From JADKAC01 sp964492065 (GTDB lineage: Bacteria; Bacteroidota; Bacteroidia; Chitinophagales; BACL12), in NCBI GenBank assembly GCA_964492065.1, contig CAZBHH010000028.1:1-33147 (forward strand): 33,147 bases of DNA, given 5' to 3'. The notes beneath the pieces were generated by a model. The model was not told where the DNA came from. It saw only the letters and a program-made list of their open reading frames with translations, and did no database searches. Positions within the stretch are counted from its first letter, which is position 1. Each line of letters starts with the position of its first letter. Shown one piece after another: positions 1 to 8,968 of this stretch. The position numbers and the translations under genes were made by a program.

Positions 1-870
1 AAGCCGTTGATCACTAAGATACCGCCCGGTGAGTAACAGCAACATACCGCCGATTTGCTTAAGGGTAATCGTTTCCCTATCCAGTATGCCGAGCAATACG
101 GCGACAATGGGTATTAAGTAGGTAACCAATGAGCCGAACAGCGAATCGGTCTTTTGTATCAACCAATAAAAAACCATTGAGGCTACGACGGTTCCAAAAA
201 CAGCCAGTACGATAATGGCACCGGCGCTTTGTGCAAAACCCGCCATATCCGATTTATTCCAAAACTCCGTGGTAATCAAATACGTGGCAGCCGGAATACC
301 CATAAATAAAAATCCCATGGCGCCCATTACCAGGGGATGGGCATCTTGTAAAAACCGCTTGACAATATTCGCACTGATGGCATAGGAAATCGTTGCTACC
401 AGAACGGGTAAGGCATACACCAAATTTGTCCTGCCGGTTCCTGCGCTGTCAAAGGACACTAAAATGATAGCTCCTGACATGGCAATTAAAACGCCGAGCA
501 GTTTATACCTCTGAAATGTCATCCCAAAACATGCGGCGCCAAGAATAAATGTAAATGCAGGAGTCATCGAATTGAGCACACCCGTAATTCCGCTGTCTAA
601 GTGTGTTTGCGCATAGGTAAAACAAAATGCAGGCAGACCGCTGCCGAAAAAACCGGTCATACAGTAATATTTTATTTCACTGCGCCTGATTTTATTATAG
701 TGCAGCAACAGGATGGGCATGGTAGCGGCAAAAGAAACAGATATGCGCATGGAGGCAACCTGGTCCCAGGAGAATGTCTTCAGGCCGATTTTCATTAATA
801 TAAAAGAAAACCCCCAGACGACGGAAAGCGCCGCAAGGGTAATCCAGTTTTTGCGTGAGTATTGGTTCAC
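1..870 (-). CDS. EamA/DMT-family inner-membrane transporter (3' end cut by window)
   Basis: The reverse strand is open from a GTG at 870 to the left edge (290 codons, no stop). The translation is almost entirely hydrophobic and alternates with short charged loops, as in ten-helix drug/metabolite transporters with two EamA repeats. It begins MNQYSRKNWITLAALSVVWG, whose WG-F element is typical of EamA helix 1. The last visible residues, LLLLTGRYLSDQRL, look like the usual EamA C-terminus, so only a few codons are probably missing. An in-frame TAA at 874-876 limits the start to GTG 870 or an internal codon. It follows galE by 48 bases on the same strand and may be cotranscribed. The substrate cannot be told; family members export amino acids, nucleotides or sugars. 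Confidence 0.85.
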   Translation of the reverse strand, partial: MNQYSRKNWITLAALSVVWGFSFILMKIGLKTFSWDQVASMRISVSFAATMPILLLHYNKIRRSEIKYYCMTGFFGSGLPAFCFTYAQTHLDSGITGVLNSMTPAFTFILGAACFGMTFQRYKLLGVLIAMSGAIILVSFDSAGTGRTNLVYALPVLVATISYAISANIVKRFLQDAHPLVMGAMGFLFMGIPAATYLITTEFWNKSDMAGFAQSAGAIIVLAVFGTVVASMVFYWLIQKTDSLFGSLVTYLIPIVAVLLGILDRETITLKQIGGMLLLLTGRYLSDQRL

Positions 871-918
871 CGGTTACTGTTTAAAAAAGAGGTGCAACTT
901 CGGCGGCTGCGGGGTGCA

Positions 919-1956
919 TTACAAATTTTCCTTTTGCATCTGTTTTTCCCAAAGCCAGGCAGATTGCATCATGTCGTGAATGCTGCGGCTACAGTACCAG
1001 CCCAATGTCTGCCGGGCTTTCTTATTATCCGCATAAACCGCAATCACATCGCCCGCTCTTTTTCCTGCAATTTCGCAATTCAGCGGTACCCCGTTTACTT
1101 CTTTAAAGGCATTTACCAGTTGCATTACGCTCACGCCAGTACCCGTTCCGAGATTAAAAATCTCACAGTTGGAGGCATTCCCGTTTTCCATCAGCAGTTG
1201 CAGCGCTTTGGTATGTGCATCCGCAATGTCCATTACGTGAATATAGTCACGCACACAGGTGCCGTCCTGCGTGGGGTAATCATCGCCGAAAATATAGAAC
1301 TTTTCCTGTTTGCCAATGGCAGTTCTCGTAATGGATGGGACGATATTCGACGGCGTACCCCAGGGTATTTCGCCGATCATTCCGCTTTCATGTGCACCCA
1401 CGGGATTGAAATAGCGCAGTAAGACAAATTTTACTCCAGGTGTCATTGCCGCATGGTCTTTAATCATTTGCTCGGAAAATAATTTCGTCCATCCGTAAGG
1501 TGATTCCGGCGGCATGAGTTCTGTCAGCTCATCGACGGGGAGAGATTGCGCATTGCCATACACCGAACACGAAGAGGAGAATACAAAATCCTGCACTGAA
1601 AACTCATCGCAAATGCGCAGCATATTAATCAGCGAATTGATATTGTTATCGTAATAGATAAGCGGTTTTTCCACCGATTCACCCACGGATTTGAAAGCGG
1701 CGAAGTGGATAATTCCCCGGATATTACCCTGCTCTTCAAAAATTGCACGCAGCTTATTTAAATCACGGCAATCCACCCGGTAGTTGTGAAAGGGTTTGCC
1801 TGTTATCTGTTTGATGCGATCGGGTACATCAGACCGCGATCTCGAAAAATTATCGATGGATATAACCTCAAATCCTTTGTTTAATAAATCTATTGCCGTA
1901 TGCGAACCTATGTAGCCGCATCCGCCTGTTATTAATACTTTATATCCCGACTCCAT
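919..1956 (-). CDS. galE: UDP-glucose 4-epimerase
   Basis: 345 residues, the normal GalE length. It is an extended short-chain dehydrogenase that interconverts UDP-glucose and UDP-galactose with bound NAD in the cytoplasm. Visible motifs are the N-terminal glycine-rich loop TGGCGYIGSH (about residues 10-19), the SSSCSVYG strand with the catalytic Ser/Thr region near 128-133, and the YGWTK motif giving catalytic Tyr154 and Lys158. The NPVGAHESG and RDYIHVMDIA segments are typical of GalE. The start lies one base after the rfbA stop, so the two genes form one translationally coupled unit supplying nucleotide sugars for polysaccharide synthesis. No defects seen. Confidence 0.96.
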   Translation of the reverse strand: MESGYKVLITGGCGYIGSHTAIDLLNKGFEVISIDNFSRSRSDVPDRIKQITGKPFHNYRVDCRDLNKLRAIFEEQGNIRGIIHFAAFKSVGESVEKPLIYYDNNINSLINMLRICDEFSVQDFVFSSSCSVYGNAQSLPVDELTELMPPESPYGWTKLFSEQMIKDHAAMTPGVKFVLLRYFNPVGAHESGMIGEIPWGTPSNIVPSITRTAIGKQEKFYIFGDDYPTQDGTCVRDYIHVMDIADAHTKALQLLMENGNASNCEIFNLGTGTGVSVMQLVNAFKEVNGVPLNCEIAGKRAGDVIAVYADNKKARQTLGWYCSRSIHDMMQSAWLWEKQMQKENL

Positions 1957-1957
1957 A

Positions 1958-2821
1958 TTATTTACTGATCAGTTTTAATAAGTAATTTCCATAGCCGCTT
2001 TTAACCAGCGGTTGTGCTATTTTTTCCAACTGTGCCGCATCGATAAATTTTTTGCGATAGGCCACTTCTTCTATACAACCGATATTCCAGCCTTGTCGTT
2101 GCTGGATGACCTGGATAAATTGGGAAGCGGCCATTAGCGAATCAAATGTCCCCGTATCAAACCAGGCGGTACCGCGGGGCAATACGCTTACTTTTAACTT
2201 TCCCCTGAGCAAATATTCCTTATTTACATCGGTTATTTCATACTCGCCCCGCCGGCTCGGCTTCAGATTGCGGGCTATCTCCACCACATCGTTGTCGTAG
2301 AAATACAATCCGGGAACGGCGTACTGCGATTTTGGCTCGGCAGGCTTTTCCTCAATGGATATCACCTTGTTGTCCGCATCGAATTCAACAACGCCATAGC
2401 GCTCGGGATCGCTGACGTGATAGGCATAAATAATCCCGCCGTCGGGATCGTTATTTTGAGTCAGTAATTCGCCCAACCCGGAACCGTAAAAAATATTATC
2501 GCCCAATACCAAGGCCACTTTATCACCACCGATAAAATCGGCGCCGATAGTAAACGCCTGTGCCAACCCGTCGGGACTCGGTTGTTCCCTATAAGAAAAA
2601 TTACAACCGATGGCAGAACCGTCGCCCAATAATTTTTTAAATCCGGGCAAATCGTGCGGTGTTGAAATAACTAAAATATCCCGGATACCCGCCATCATCA
2701 AGGTGGAGAGCGGATAGTAAATCATCGGTTTATCGTAAATGGGCATCAATTGTTTGCTGATGCCTAAAGTAATGGGATGCAACCGCGTTCCTGAGCCGCC
2801 GGCCAGTATTATTCCTTTCAA
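1958..2821 (-). CDS. rfbA: Glucose-1-phosphate thymidylyltransferase
   Basis: 287 residues, standard for RmlA/RfbA. It makes dTDP-glucose from glucose-1-phosphate and dTTP, the first step of dTDP-rhamnose and related sugar pathways. The N-terminal MKGIILAGGSGTRLHPIT is the family signature (nucleotide loop GGSGTR at 8-13). LGDN with metal-binding Asp108 and the C-terminal FDTGTFDSL are also present. The canonical N-terminus fixes the start at a TTG codon (2819-2821). A TATCTTTG promoter box lies 18 bases upstream. The next gene is galE, one base away. No rmlB, rmlC or rmlD lie in this window, so the final sugar is unknown. Confidence 0.95.
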   Translation of the reverse strand: MKGIILAGGSGTRLHPITLGISKQLMPIYDKPMIYYPLSTLMMAGIRDILVISTPHDLPGFKKLLGDGSAIGCNFSYREQPSPDGLAQAFTIGADFIGGDKVALVLGDNIFYGSGLGELLTQNNDPDGGIIYAYHVSDPERYGVVEFDADNKVISIEEKPAEPKSQYAVPGLYFYDNDVVEIARNLKPSRRGEYEITDVNKEYLLRGKLKVSVLPRGTAWFDTGTFDSLMAASQFIQVIQQRQGWNIGCIEEVAYRKKFIDAAQLEKIAQPLVKSGYGNYLLKLISK

Positions 2822-2839
2822 AATTTAAAAATTTTGGCA

Positions 2840-2847
2840 CAAAGATA
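2840..2847 (-). promoter_or_regulatory. -7 promoter box upstream of rfbA-galE
   Basis: On the minus strand these bases read TATCTTTG, a full match to the Bacteroidota TAnnTTTG element. A clear -33 TTTG at 19 bases is not seen (TTTA lies nearby). Transcription would begin around 2833-2835, leaving a leader of about 12 bases before the TTG start. This lets rfbA-galE be transcribed separately from heme A synthase upstream. Confidence 0.5.
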
Positions 2848-2870
2848 ATCAAACCGCCTCCAGTAAATCT

Positions 2871-3902
2871 TTAAGGGTGCGCAATGGCAGTTGTGTTGCG
2901 CTTTCCCGAATAAAACAGGATAGCAACGACACACAGCGCACACACAAATGCCATCGCCTGGTGCAAAACGCCCAGCGTAACGGAAATGCCGCCTCCGCCG
3001 GTTAGCAGCGTACAAACGCCCAGGACAAACTGTATGGATATACATATTCCCAAAGCGTAAACCAGGTTGCGTAACAACGGGTTTTCCTGCCGCCGGAAAC
3101 GCATTACAAATACGGCAATCACAATATATACGATAGCAGCAAGGGTGCGATGGATGAAGTTTATGGTTATCGTATTTTCAAAAATATCCCGGGCTATCCC
3201 TCCTTGTGCATTGAGACCATCGGGTATGAGCCTTCCATCCATCAGCGGATAAGTATTCATAATCATGCCCGCCTTGGTACCCGCCATAAATCCACCGAAT
3301 ACTATTTGTATTACCACCAGGATGAGAATGAATTTGATATTTTGTTGCAGTGCAGAGTATTCCGTTTGCAGGCGTTTATTTGTAATACTCAAGGCGAGCC
3401 ATTCCAGATAGCAGAACACCAAGAGTGCGAGCAGCAAATGCATGGTGAGATTATAAGGGCTCACCCAAGGCATATCGATCAATCCGCTGGCCACCATTAT
3501 CCAACCCATCAATCCCTGTAAGCCGCCGAGAATAAATACAATGCCCAGTTTTTTCTTCCATGCAGTGTCAATGGTTTTTCTATACCAAAACCAGATAAAC
3601 GGGAACAGGAAAACCAGGCCGATGAGCCGTGCCCAGTTGCGATGTATATACTCCCACCAAAATATTTTTTTAAAGTCGGAAAGATTAAAGTGCTGATTCA
3701 CCAATTGATACTGGGGAAATTGCTTATACTTTTCGAAAGCGGCATTCCACTGGTCTGCATTTGCGGGAGGCACGGCGCCCATGATTACATTCCATTCGGT
3801 AATTGACAGCCCCGACCCGGTCAGACGGGTTATGCCGCCGATGATTACCTGGATGAAAACCATAATCAACCCAACCCACAACCATAATTTTACGGCACGC
3901 AT
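2871..3902 (-). CDS. ctaA: Heme A synthase (COX15/CtaA)
   Basis: 343 residues with eight predicted membrane helices. It oxidises the C8 methyl of heme O to a formyl group to make heme A for aa3-type cytochrome oxidase, in the inner membrane. Four histidines sit in or at helices in the expected pattern: His87 (IHRNWARLIG), His155 (TMHLLLAL), His251 (FIHRTLAA) and His314 (VLHQAMAF). The N-terminal GGITRLTGSGLSITEW segment is highly typical of the COX15 branch. Its presence implies aerobic respiration with a heme A oxidase. No other oxidase-assembly genes lie nearby. The upstream 223 bases to the tRNA show no convincing promoter box. Confidence 0.94.
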   Translation of the reverse strand: MRAVKLWLWVGLIMVFIQVIIGGITRLTGSGLSITEWNVIMGAVPPANADQWNAAFEKYKQFPQYQLVNQHFNLSDFKKIFWWEYIHRNWARLIGLVFLFPFIWFWYRKTIDTAWKKKLGIVFILGGLQGLMGWIMVASGLIDMPWVSPYNLTMHLLLALLVFCYLEWLALSITNKRLQTEYSALQQNIKFILILVVIQIVFGGFMAGTKAGMIMNTYPLMDGRLIPDGLNAQGGIARDIFENTITINFIHRTLAAIVYIVIAVFVMRFRRQENPLLRNLVYALGICISIQFVLGVCTLLTGGGGISVTLGVLHQAMAFVCALCVVAILFYSGKRNTTAIAHP

Positions 3903-4125
3903 ACTTAAAAGAACCTCATAGTATTTGAATTAACCATTGCAGAGAAATGCACTGCGCACTTACGGCGGTACACCATGACCTGCATTTGCATTATGAGATT
4001 GCTGCGAAGCTAATAAGAAAACTACTCAGCATGGCATTCTTGAGAAATGATATCGGAAATATTGAGCGGGGTGGGTATTTCCAGGAACCACTGCATCTTC
4101 CAATGTCCCGGCCGTTACAGGGAGG

Positions 4126-4201
4126 TGGTGGTGTGGGGCGGAATCGAACCGCCGACACAAGGATTTTCAGTCCTTTGCTCTACCAACTGAGCTACCGCAC
4201 C
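4126..4201 (-). tRNA. tRNA-Phe (anticodon GAA)
   Basis: The minus strand folds into a full cloverleaf: acceptor GGTGCGG/CCACACC, D arm GCTC-AGTTGGTA-GAGC, anticodon arm AAGGA-CTGAAAA-TCCTT with anticodon GAA, five-base variable loop GTGTC, T arm GGCGG-TTCGATT-CCGCC, discriminator A and an encoded CCA (4126-4128). The body is 73 bases. One acceptor pair, position 5 with 68, is a C-A mismatch; all other stems pair fully. Its own TATCTTTG promoter box lies about 28 bases upstream. Confidence 0.96.
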
Positions 4202-4229
4202 ATTATTCCGGGGACGAATTTCAGAAGGG

Positions 4230-4237
4230 CAAAGATA
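4230..4237 (-). promoter_or_regulatory. -7 promoter box for tRNA-Phe
   Basis: The minus strand reads TATCTTTG, a perfect TAnnTTTG box, with a TTG about 21 bases further upstream as a possible -33 element. The predicted start, near 4223-4226, gives a 5' leader of roughly 24 bases to be removed by RNase P. The box lies in the short gap after the membrane-protein gene that ends at 4251. Confidence 0.55.
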
Positions 4238-4250
4238 AATCCCCTCCGCC

Positions 4251-6521
4251 TTATTTCCCAATAGTGAAATTATTCATCATCAAAATCCCTTCCGGATCCC
4301 GGTAATATACATCGGCAGCCGTATGCCTGACCAACAGTGCATCGATTAAAATATCGGGATTTTCCTCCATAAATATGCGCACTACTCTACATTCCGGCAC
4401 CACTTCGAAATGCGCCGAAGCCCGTATCCACCCGTTGGCTATATCTGTCGATTCCTTTGGATTCACACCGTGTACCGCCAGCAGGTTGCCGTTGCCGTCT
4501 TTAAACTCCAGGTGAATTGCGGGATAGGGAAAACGCCCATTCATCGCCGGCGTCCAAAACGAAACCTCTATCCAAAAGATCGGGTGTTCCGTCAATGGAA
4601 TTTCATCGATATAAAACCCGCCCCCCTCGTGGTGTAGAGCGCCTTTGCCCGAATAGGCCGTTGGGGCATGCATATGCTCAAAATCGTTGCGGTAGAAAAT
4701 TGTCAGCGGCATGGGCGAACTATATTCCAAAACAGTATCGGAATACCAACCGGATTGCAGCGCATCATATCTTGCAACCGCTTCGGATTTAATATCGGAA
4801 AAAGCATTAAGTGGCAGTTTATAAAACGACAGATGATACCAGCTCCCCAAACTGTCGGCCCGGGAAAGCAATAACTTGTCTGCCGCCGAAAGCTGAGTGT
4901 GGTTCGTTAGCAATAATACCGGTTTATCACTTAACATTGCCGGCAATTTTTTTTCCAACAAGGGGTTGCCGGCAAGAGATGTAATTGCGATACTCCGGGA
5001 GAGCGAACTGCGGCTCATCATCCCATCCATCAGCGGAATACCGCTCAAATAGGAAAATTCCATTGCCTTTGCGTAGTCGCCGTTGCTGCGGTCAATGTAT
5101 AATTTCTCGGAGCCCTGCATAAACAGCGGTAAAAAAAGTATGGATTGATAGGCTTCCGGGTCTATCTGCTCCCTTACATTTTCAAAATCCATTTCGGATT
5201 GTCTATCAAATGGATTTAATTTCGGATGGCGGTTATAATTCGCCGCTTCACTAAAAAAATAAAATGCGCCTTCGAATACGAGTATAGCCAGGGGAATGGA
5301 AAATACCGCTGTGCCTATAACGGCATTTTTGTTTTTCAAGCGCAAATACCATTTATAAAAAACCACTACCGCATATACATTGGCGATATAAAAAAATATC
5401 CATGCAAATCGTCCGGGCGAGCGGAATTGGCGGATAAGGGGAATCTCTTCAACCCAGTTTTCAAGTCCGTGGGTAAACGGCAATCCACATGCAAAACACG
5501 CAATTACAATTGCCGTTACCAGGTAGGTAATTGCCGAATTGTCGGGAATAATATCCGCTTGCATATTGCGTGATAATCCGTATTTTAAAAGTAGAAAGAC
5601 AATGGTAACTGCCAGGGCAGTAACGGCTGTCAAACCGATATAGGCATAGCCCTCCGCAGTCAATTGCTGCAGCCCTATACAGGTAATCCAGAAGTCGTAT
5701 AATTTTCCTTGTTCCGGGGCCAGCAATGACCCCAAAGTGGAGCGATACACCGTAAATCCGTATGGGGTATCCGGCCTGTCGGTTACCGCATCTCCGTGTA
5801 AATACAACATGCTGCAAAGTGCTGGAACAATCATCACCGGGAGATGCAGAGCCAATACATTCCATTGCACTTTTTTGCGAATGCTGTAAATGAAAACAAA
5901 GGTGAAGAAAAACAATAATGCCGTGAGCAGAAAATACAAGTGCAGGAAACTGAAAAGCACAACAGCAAGTGTAAGCAGAAGCATATAGCGTATCTTTCGT
6001 TCCGATTGCATCATTTGTATATGCAAATACCAGATACAGGGAACAACGCACATATAACTCAATGCAAAGTGACCGTTGAGCCGTTCTATCTGTGGGCTTA
6101 GCAAGGTAATGCCAATTGCAGCAATTGCACTTACCCATTTATTTTCAATGTAGTGCTGCAAAATAAGATAGAGAAAAACTCCGCATAGGAGCAATGCAAT
6201 AAAAATACACAGGTGCATAATTCCGACAATGTGCAATATAATTCCCGGGAAGACCGGCGACAGGAATTGTACTGCAAAACTCAGAGCCGGCTGTGCATCG
6301 GCAAACAACAGGTCATCGCCATAGGGATACAGCATTCCGCTGAAGTGCGTACCGCTGTCATGGGCTACATACCATGCGGGGGTGAAATAATTTTTCATAC
6401 CATCGCCGGTATTGGTCAATAAGTAGATGTTGGGATGAAAAAAGTAATGGCTGAATGCAATTGCAACACAACAGGATAACACCAGGATGACAATAATGAT
6501 TGGTTTATGCGGCACATGCAT
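4251..6521 (-). CDS. Large polytopic membrane protein, possible GT-C-type glycosyltransferase
   Basis: 756 residues. An N-terminal helix is followed by a periplasmic loop rich in acidic residues (GDGMKNYF near 38-45, YPYGDDLLFADAQP near 65-78). About ten more membrane helices run to about residue 420, and then comes a soluble C-terminal domain of over 300 residues with no recognised fold. A first external loop with acidic residues and a soluble tail are features of GT-C transferases, which use lipid-phosphate sugars such as those made by Dpm1-like enzymes. The two upstream genes, one and five bases apart, are family-2 transferases of that kind. Function is inferred from topology and context only; a YfhO-like or O-antigen-ligase-like protein is an alternative. 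It is the last gene of its operon. Confidence 0.7.
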   Translation of the reverse strand: MHVPHKPIIIVILVLSCCVAIAFSHYFFHPNIYLLTNTGDGMKNYFTPAWYVAHDSGTHFSGMLYPYGDDLLFADAQPALSFAVQFLSPVFPGIILHIVGIMHLCIFIALLLCGVFLYLILQHYIENKWVSAIAAIGITLLSPQIERLNGHFALSYMCVVPCIWYLHIQMMQSERKIRYMLLLTLAVVLFSFLHLYFLLTALLFFFTFVFIYSIRKKVQWNVLALHLPVMIVPALCSMLYLHGDAVTDRPDTPYGFTVYRSTLGSLLAPEQGKLYDFWITCIGLQQLTAEGYAYIGLTAVTALAVTIVFLLLKYGLSRNMQADIIPDNSAITYLVTAIVIACFACGLPFTHGLENWVEEIPLIRQFRSPGRFAWIFFYIANVYAVVVFYKWYLRLKNKNAVIGTAVFSIPLAILVFEGAFYFFSEAANYNRHPKLNPFDRQSEMDFENVREQIDPEAYQSILFLPLFMQGSEKLYIDRSNGDYAKAMEFSYLSGIPLMDGMMSRSSLSRSIAITSLAGNPLLEKKLPAMLSDKPVLLLTNHTQLSAADKLLLSRADSLGSWYHLSFYKLPLNAFSDIKSEAVARYDALQSGWYSDTVLEYSSPMPLTIFYRNDFEHMHAPTAYSGKGALHHEGGGFYIDEIPLTEHPIFWIEVSFWTPAMNGRFPYPAIHLEFKDGNGNLLAVHGVNPKESTDIANGWIRASAHFEVVPECRVVRIFMEENPDILIDALLVRHTAADVYYRDPEGILMMNNFTIGK

Positions 6522-6522
6522 C

Positions 6523-7239
6523 CTATATTATTCTCCGTAAGGCAATTTTGATAAAATTAATACTTTCGGTAAACACTATTTGCAAATTCAGGGGCTTGAA
6601 ATACACATCCGGCCTCAATTGTATTTCAACGGGCACAATGCGCAACTCTTTATTTTTATACGCCAGGTATAAAAATTCGAGATCGAACAAGTAGCGGTTA
6701 ATCTCCGTGCGAAGAAATATCTCCTTACCCCGGGAATTAAACCCTTTTAAACCGCATTGTGTGTCGCTGATTTTCAATCCCAGAAAACAGCGAATTAAAA
6801 ATTGCAGGAACCGTGAAATATATTTTCGAATCGCCGGCACTGTATTGTAGTATGCCGCATTTTTTACTCCTGCGGCTATATCTGCCTGCCCGGTGGCCAG
6901 CAAATTCCAAATACCCAACATGCTTTCGGCGGTGTAGGGAAAATCAACATCGGTATAAATACATATTTCGGCATTTGATTTTGCAACACCGCTGCGCAGA
7001 GTAAACCCCTTACCCCTGTTGGCCGCATTTGTTTCCACAGTCAAAAAGGGAATTGCTTTGGCAATGGCTGAAATTGCATCGGATACATCGCTTGGTGAAT
7101 GATCATTAACGATTATCAGTCCAATCTGCACCTCGGGCAACTTTCTGCAAAAAAATTTATAAACTTCAATCGCCCGTGTCTCCCAGCCGGGAGGTGGATT
7201 ATAACACGGCAAAACAATATCTAATGTGGTATAAACCAA
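6523..7239 (-). CDS. Family 2 glycosyltransferase (polyprenyl-phosphate type)
   Basis: 238 residues with a GT-A fold. The N-terminal DIVLPCYNPP strand, IIVNDHSPS (residues 42-50), RGKGFTLRSG and the DxD metal motif TDVDFPYT (Asp97, Asp99) are all visible, as is a later SDTQCGLKGF typical of the Dpm1/ArnC group. It would transfer a sugar from a nucleotide to a lipid phosphate or glycan on the cytoplasmic face. The C-terminus has no strong membrane helix pair, so it is not a full ArnC-like protein. The frame begins with a TTG at 7237-7239, five bases after the upstream transferase; no ATG suits better. The next gene starts one base downstream. Confidence 0.85.
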   Translation of the reverse strand: MVYTTLDIVLPCYNPPPGWETRAIEVYKFFCRKLPEVQIGLIIVNDHSPSDVSDAISAIAKAIPFLTVETNAANRGKGFTLRSGVAKSNAEICIYTDVDFPYTAESMLGIWNLLATGQADIAAGVKNAAYYNTVPAIRKYISRFLQFLIRCFLGLKISDTQCGLKGFNSRGKEIFLRTEINRYLFDLEFLYLAYKNKELRIVPVEIQLRPDVYFKPLNLQIVFTESINFIKIALRRII

Positions 7240-7244
7240 GATGC

Positions 7245-7958
7245 TTATTTAAATAATCCATAACGCACTATACAATACAATGCACGCACGCCGTCTTTCC
7301 AGTTTATTTTCTTGCCCTCGGCATAAGTGCGCCCGTAATAAGAAATGCCGACTTCATAAATGCGGATGTCTTTAATTTTTGCAAGCTTCTGCGTAAGTTC
7401 CGGTTCAAACCCAAAGCGATTTTCTTTTAACGGTATCGCCTTGACAATATCCGAGCGCATCAGTTTGTAGCACGTTTCCATATCCGTAAGGTTCAGGTTG
7501 CTGAACATATTGGAAACAAACGTGAGAAACTGGTTGCCGAGCGAATGCCAGAAAAATAAAATGCGGTGCGGATTTCCGCCCATAAACCTGGAACCGTACA
7601 CCACATCGGCCCGGCCGGCCACAATCGGCTTTAACAGGATGTTAAACTCATTGGGGTCGTATTCGAGATCTGCATCCTGGACAATGATATAATCGCCTGT
7701 TGCTTCCCGGATGCCCGTATGCAATGCGGCGCCTTTGCCCTTATTGACAGTGTGGTGCAATGCCCGAATGTCCAGGCCGGGATGACTTTCAATAAACGCT
7801 TGCAAAATTCCGGCAGTATTATCCTTCGAGCAATCATTAACTACGATTATCTCCATACCGATACCGCCGGTCAATTGGACGGAGGAGAGCGTGGTTAATA
7901 TTGTTTCAATGGTGTGTTCTTCGTTATAAGCCGGAACAATGACACTCAGTTTCTGCAT
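7245..7958 (-). CDS. Family 2 glycosyltransferase, dolichol-phosphate-mannose-synthase-like
   Basis: 237 residues starting MQKLSVIVPAYNEEHTI, a standard GT2 opening. IIVVNDCSKDNT, NKGKGAALHTGIREATGDY and QDADLEYDP (Asp96 and Asp98 as the DxD motif) closely match the Dpm1-like group, which charges polyprenyl phosphate with a hexose. DMETCYKLMRSD is the usual C-terminal signature. It is the first gene of the three-gene cluster; a TATTTTTG promoter box lies 21 bases upstream. Together the genes look like a lipid-linked sugar supply plus a membrane acceptor enzyme. The sugar is unknown. Confidence 0.9.
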   Translation of the reverse strand: MQKLSVIVPAYNEEHTIETILTTLSSVQLTGGIGMEIIVVNDCSKDNTAGILQAFIESHPGLDIRALHHTVNKGKGAALHTGIREATGDYIIVQDADLEYDPNEFNILLKPIVAGRADVVYGSRFMGGNPHRILFFWHSLGNQFLTFVSNMFSNLNLTDMETCYKLMRSDIVKAIPLKENRFGFEPELTQKLAKIKDIRIYEVGISYYGRTYAEGKKINWKDGVRALYCIVRYGLFK

Positions 7959-7979
7959 ACGCTATTAATACAGTGCGAC

Positions 7980-7987
7980 CAAAAATA
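7980..7987 (-). promoter_or_regulatory. -7 promoter box of the glycosyltransferase operon
   Basis: The minus strand reads TATTTTTG, matching TAnnTTTG. No good -33 TTTG is seen at the usual distance. The predicted leader is about 15 bases before the ATG at 7958. Confidence 0.4.
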
Positions 7988-8017
7988 GCAGAATTAAGGG
8001 AAAATGCGCTGTACCGG

Positions 8018-8968
8018 TTATTTCTGCGCTGCACTATCCGGCAAGCGGATGGTATAGGATTCGCCCTTACCGACGGTAAGCGACTCCTTGCGCAGCCAGG
8101 GATTAAAATATTTCAGCATCTTGTAGTTGGTGTTGTTGGCGGCTGCGAACTTTGCGAGATCCGCAATGGATGTATCAATACGGACGGTACTGTAGTGGAG
8201 CGGATCATATAGGTCTTCTTCGTCGAGCATGAAGCCGAATTTTTCGGTGTTCTCGTAGATTACCTTAAAGGCGAGTATGCGAAACACATATCTCGATGTT
8301 TCGGTATTCAGGTATAAATCGTAATAGCTGGATACGTCCTGGTAGGTGAGGTTTTTCTCAATAGCGCCAATCCCGGCATTGTAGGCGGCGGCAGTGAGTG
8401 TCCAGTTATTAAAAGTTTTATAGGATTCCGCCAGGTATTTCGTCGCAGCCAGGGTTGATTTCTCTACATCGTAGCGCTCATCTACCTGGTCGTTGATGAT
8501 TAATCCGTATTGCCTGCCGGTAGCTGCGAGAAACTGCCAGACGCCTTCTGCCGATGCGGGTGAAACGACATTGCGCAGGCCGCTTTCTGCAAGCGCCACG
8601 TATTTAAAATCGTCGGGAATATTGTTTTCCGCCAGAATCTTCTCAATTACCGGAAACCAGCGATGCGCCAGCTTCAAATTTTGGATCGTATTGCTGTGCC
8701 AATAGGAATTAACGGTTAATTCCCTGTCTAACCGTTCACGCACTTCAAAATCGTGCATCGGCACCGGCTCGCCGGCAAATGATAATTCTTTCGGCAGCTT
8801 TATGGCGTAGTACTTTGCCATACTCACTTCGCTGCCTAATTGGCGCAATGTATCCGTGGAGGCAACCGTCACCGTACCGCCGGGTTTTATTTCCGGTGCG
8901 CTGGAAAGAAAAACTACCAGGGCGCCACCGATGAGGGCTCCCAGTATCATGTATTGCAATTGCTTCAT
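8018..8968 (-). CDS. Membrane-anchored lytic transglycosylase (SLT domain)
   Basis: 316 residues. A single N-terminal hydrophobic segment (about 5-22) is a signal anchor and is followed by a linker. An SLT goose-lysozyme-like domain spans about 95-230. The catalytic glutamate is Glu128 in ALAESGLRN; EGVWQFLAATGRQYGL and AAAYNAG (193-199) are conserved substrate-site motifs of MltD/Slt enzymes. It cleaves the MurNAc-GlcNAc bond of peptidoglycan, leaving anhydro ends. The C-terminal 60 residues (IADLAKFAAANNTNYKMLKYFNPWL) resemble a weak LysM-like module. Its ATG overlaps the DUF2480 stop by four bases (ATGA), so translation is coupled. Confidence 0.9.
   Translation of the reverse strand: MKQLQYMILGALIGGALVVFLSSAPEIKPGGTVTVASTDTLRQLGSEVSMAKYYAIKLPKELSFAGEPVPMHDFEVRERLDRELTVNSYWHSNTIQNLKLAHRWFPVIEKILAENNIPDDFKYVALAESGLRNVVSPASAEGVWQFLAATGRQYGLIINDQVDERYDVEKSTLAATKYLAESYKTFNNWTLTAAAYNAGIGAIEKNLTYQDVSSYYDLYLNTETSRYVFRILAFKVIYENTEKFGFMLDEEDLYDPLHYSTVRIDTSIADLAKFAAANNTNYKMLKYFNPWLRKESLTVGKGESYTIRLPDSAAQK

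Noticed and set aside
862..1422. 186-codon plus-strand frame
   Set aside because: It lies antisense to galE, whose motifs are complete; composition is that of a reverse-frame shadow.
3947..4264. 105-codon plus-strand frame across the tRNA
   Set aside because: It runs antisense through the tRNA-Phe gene and has no recognisable features.
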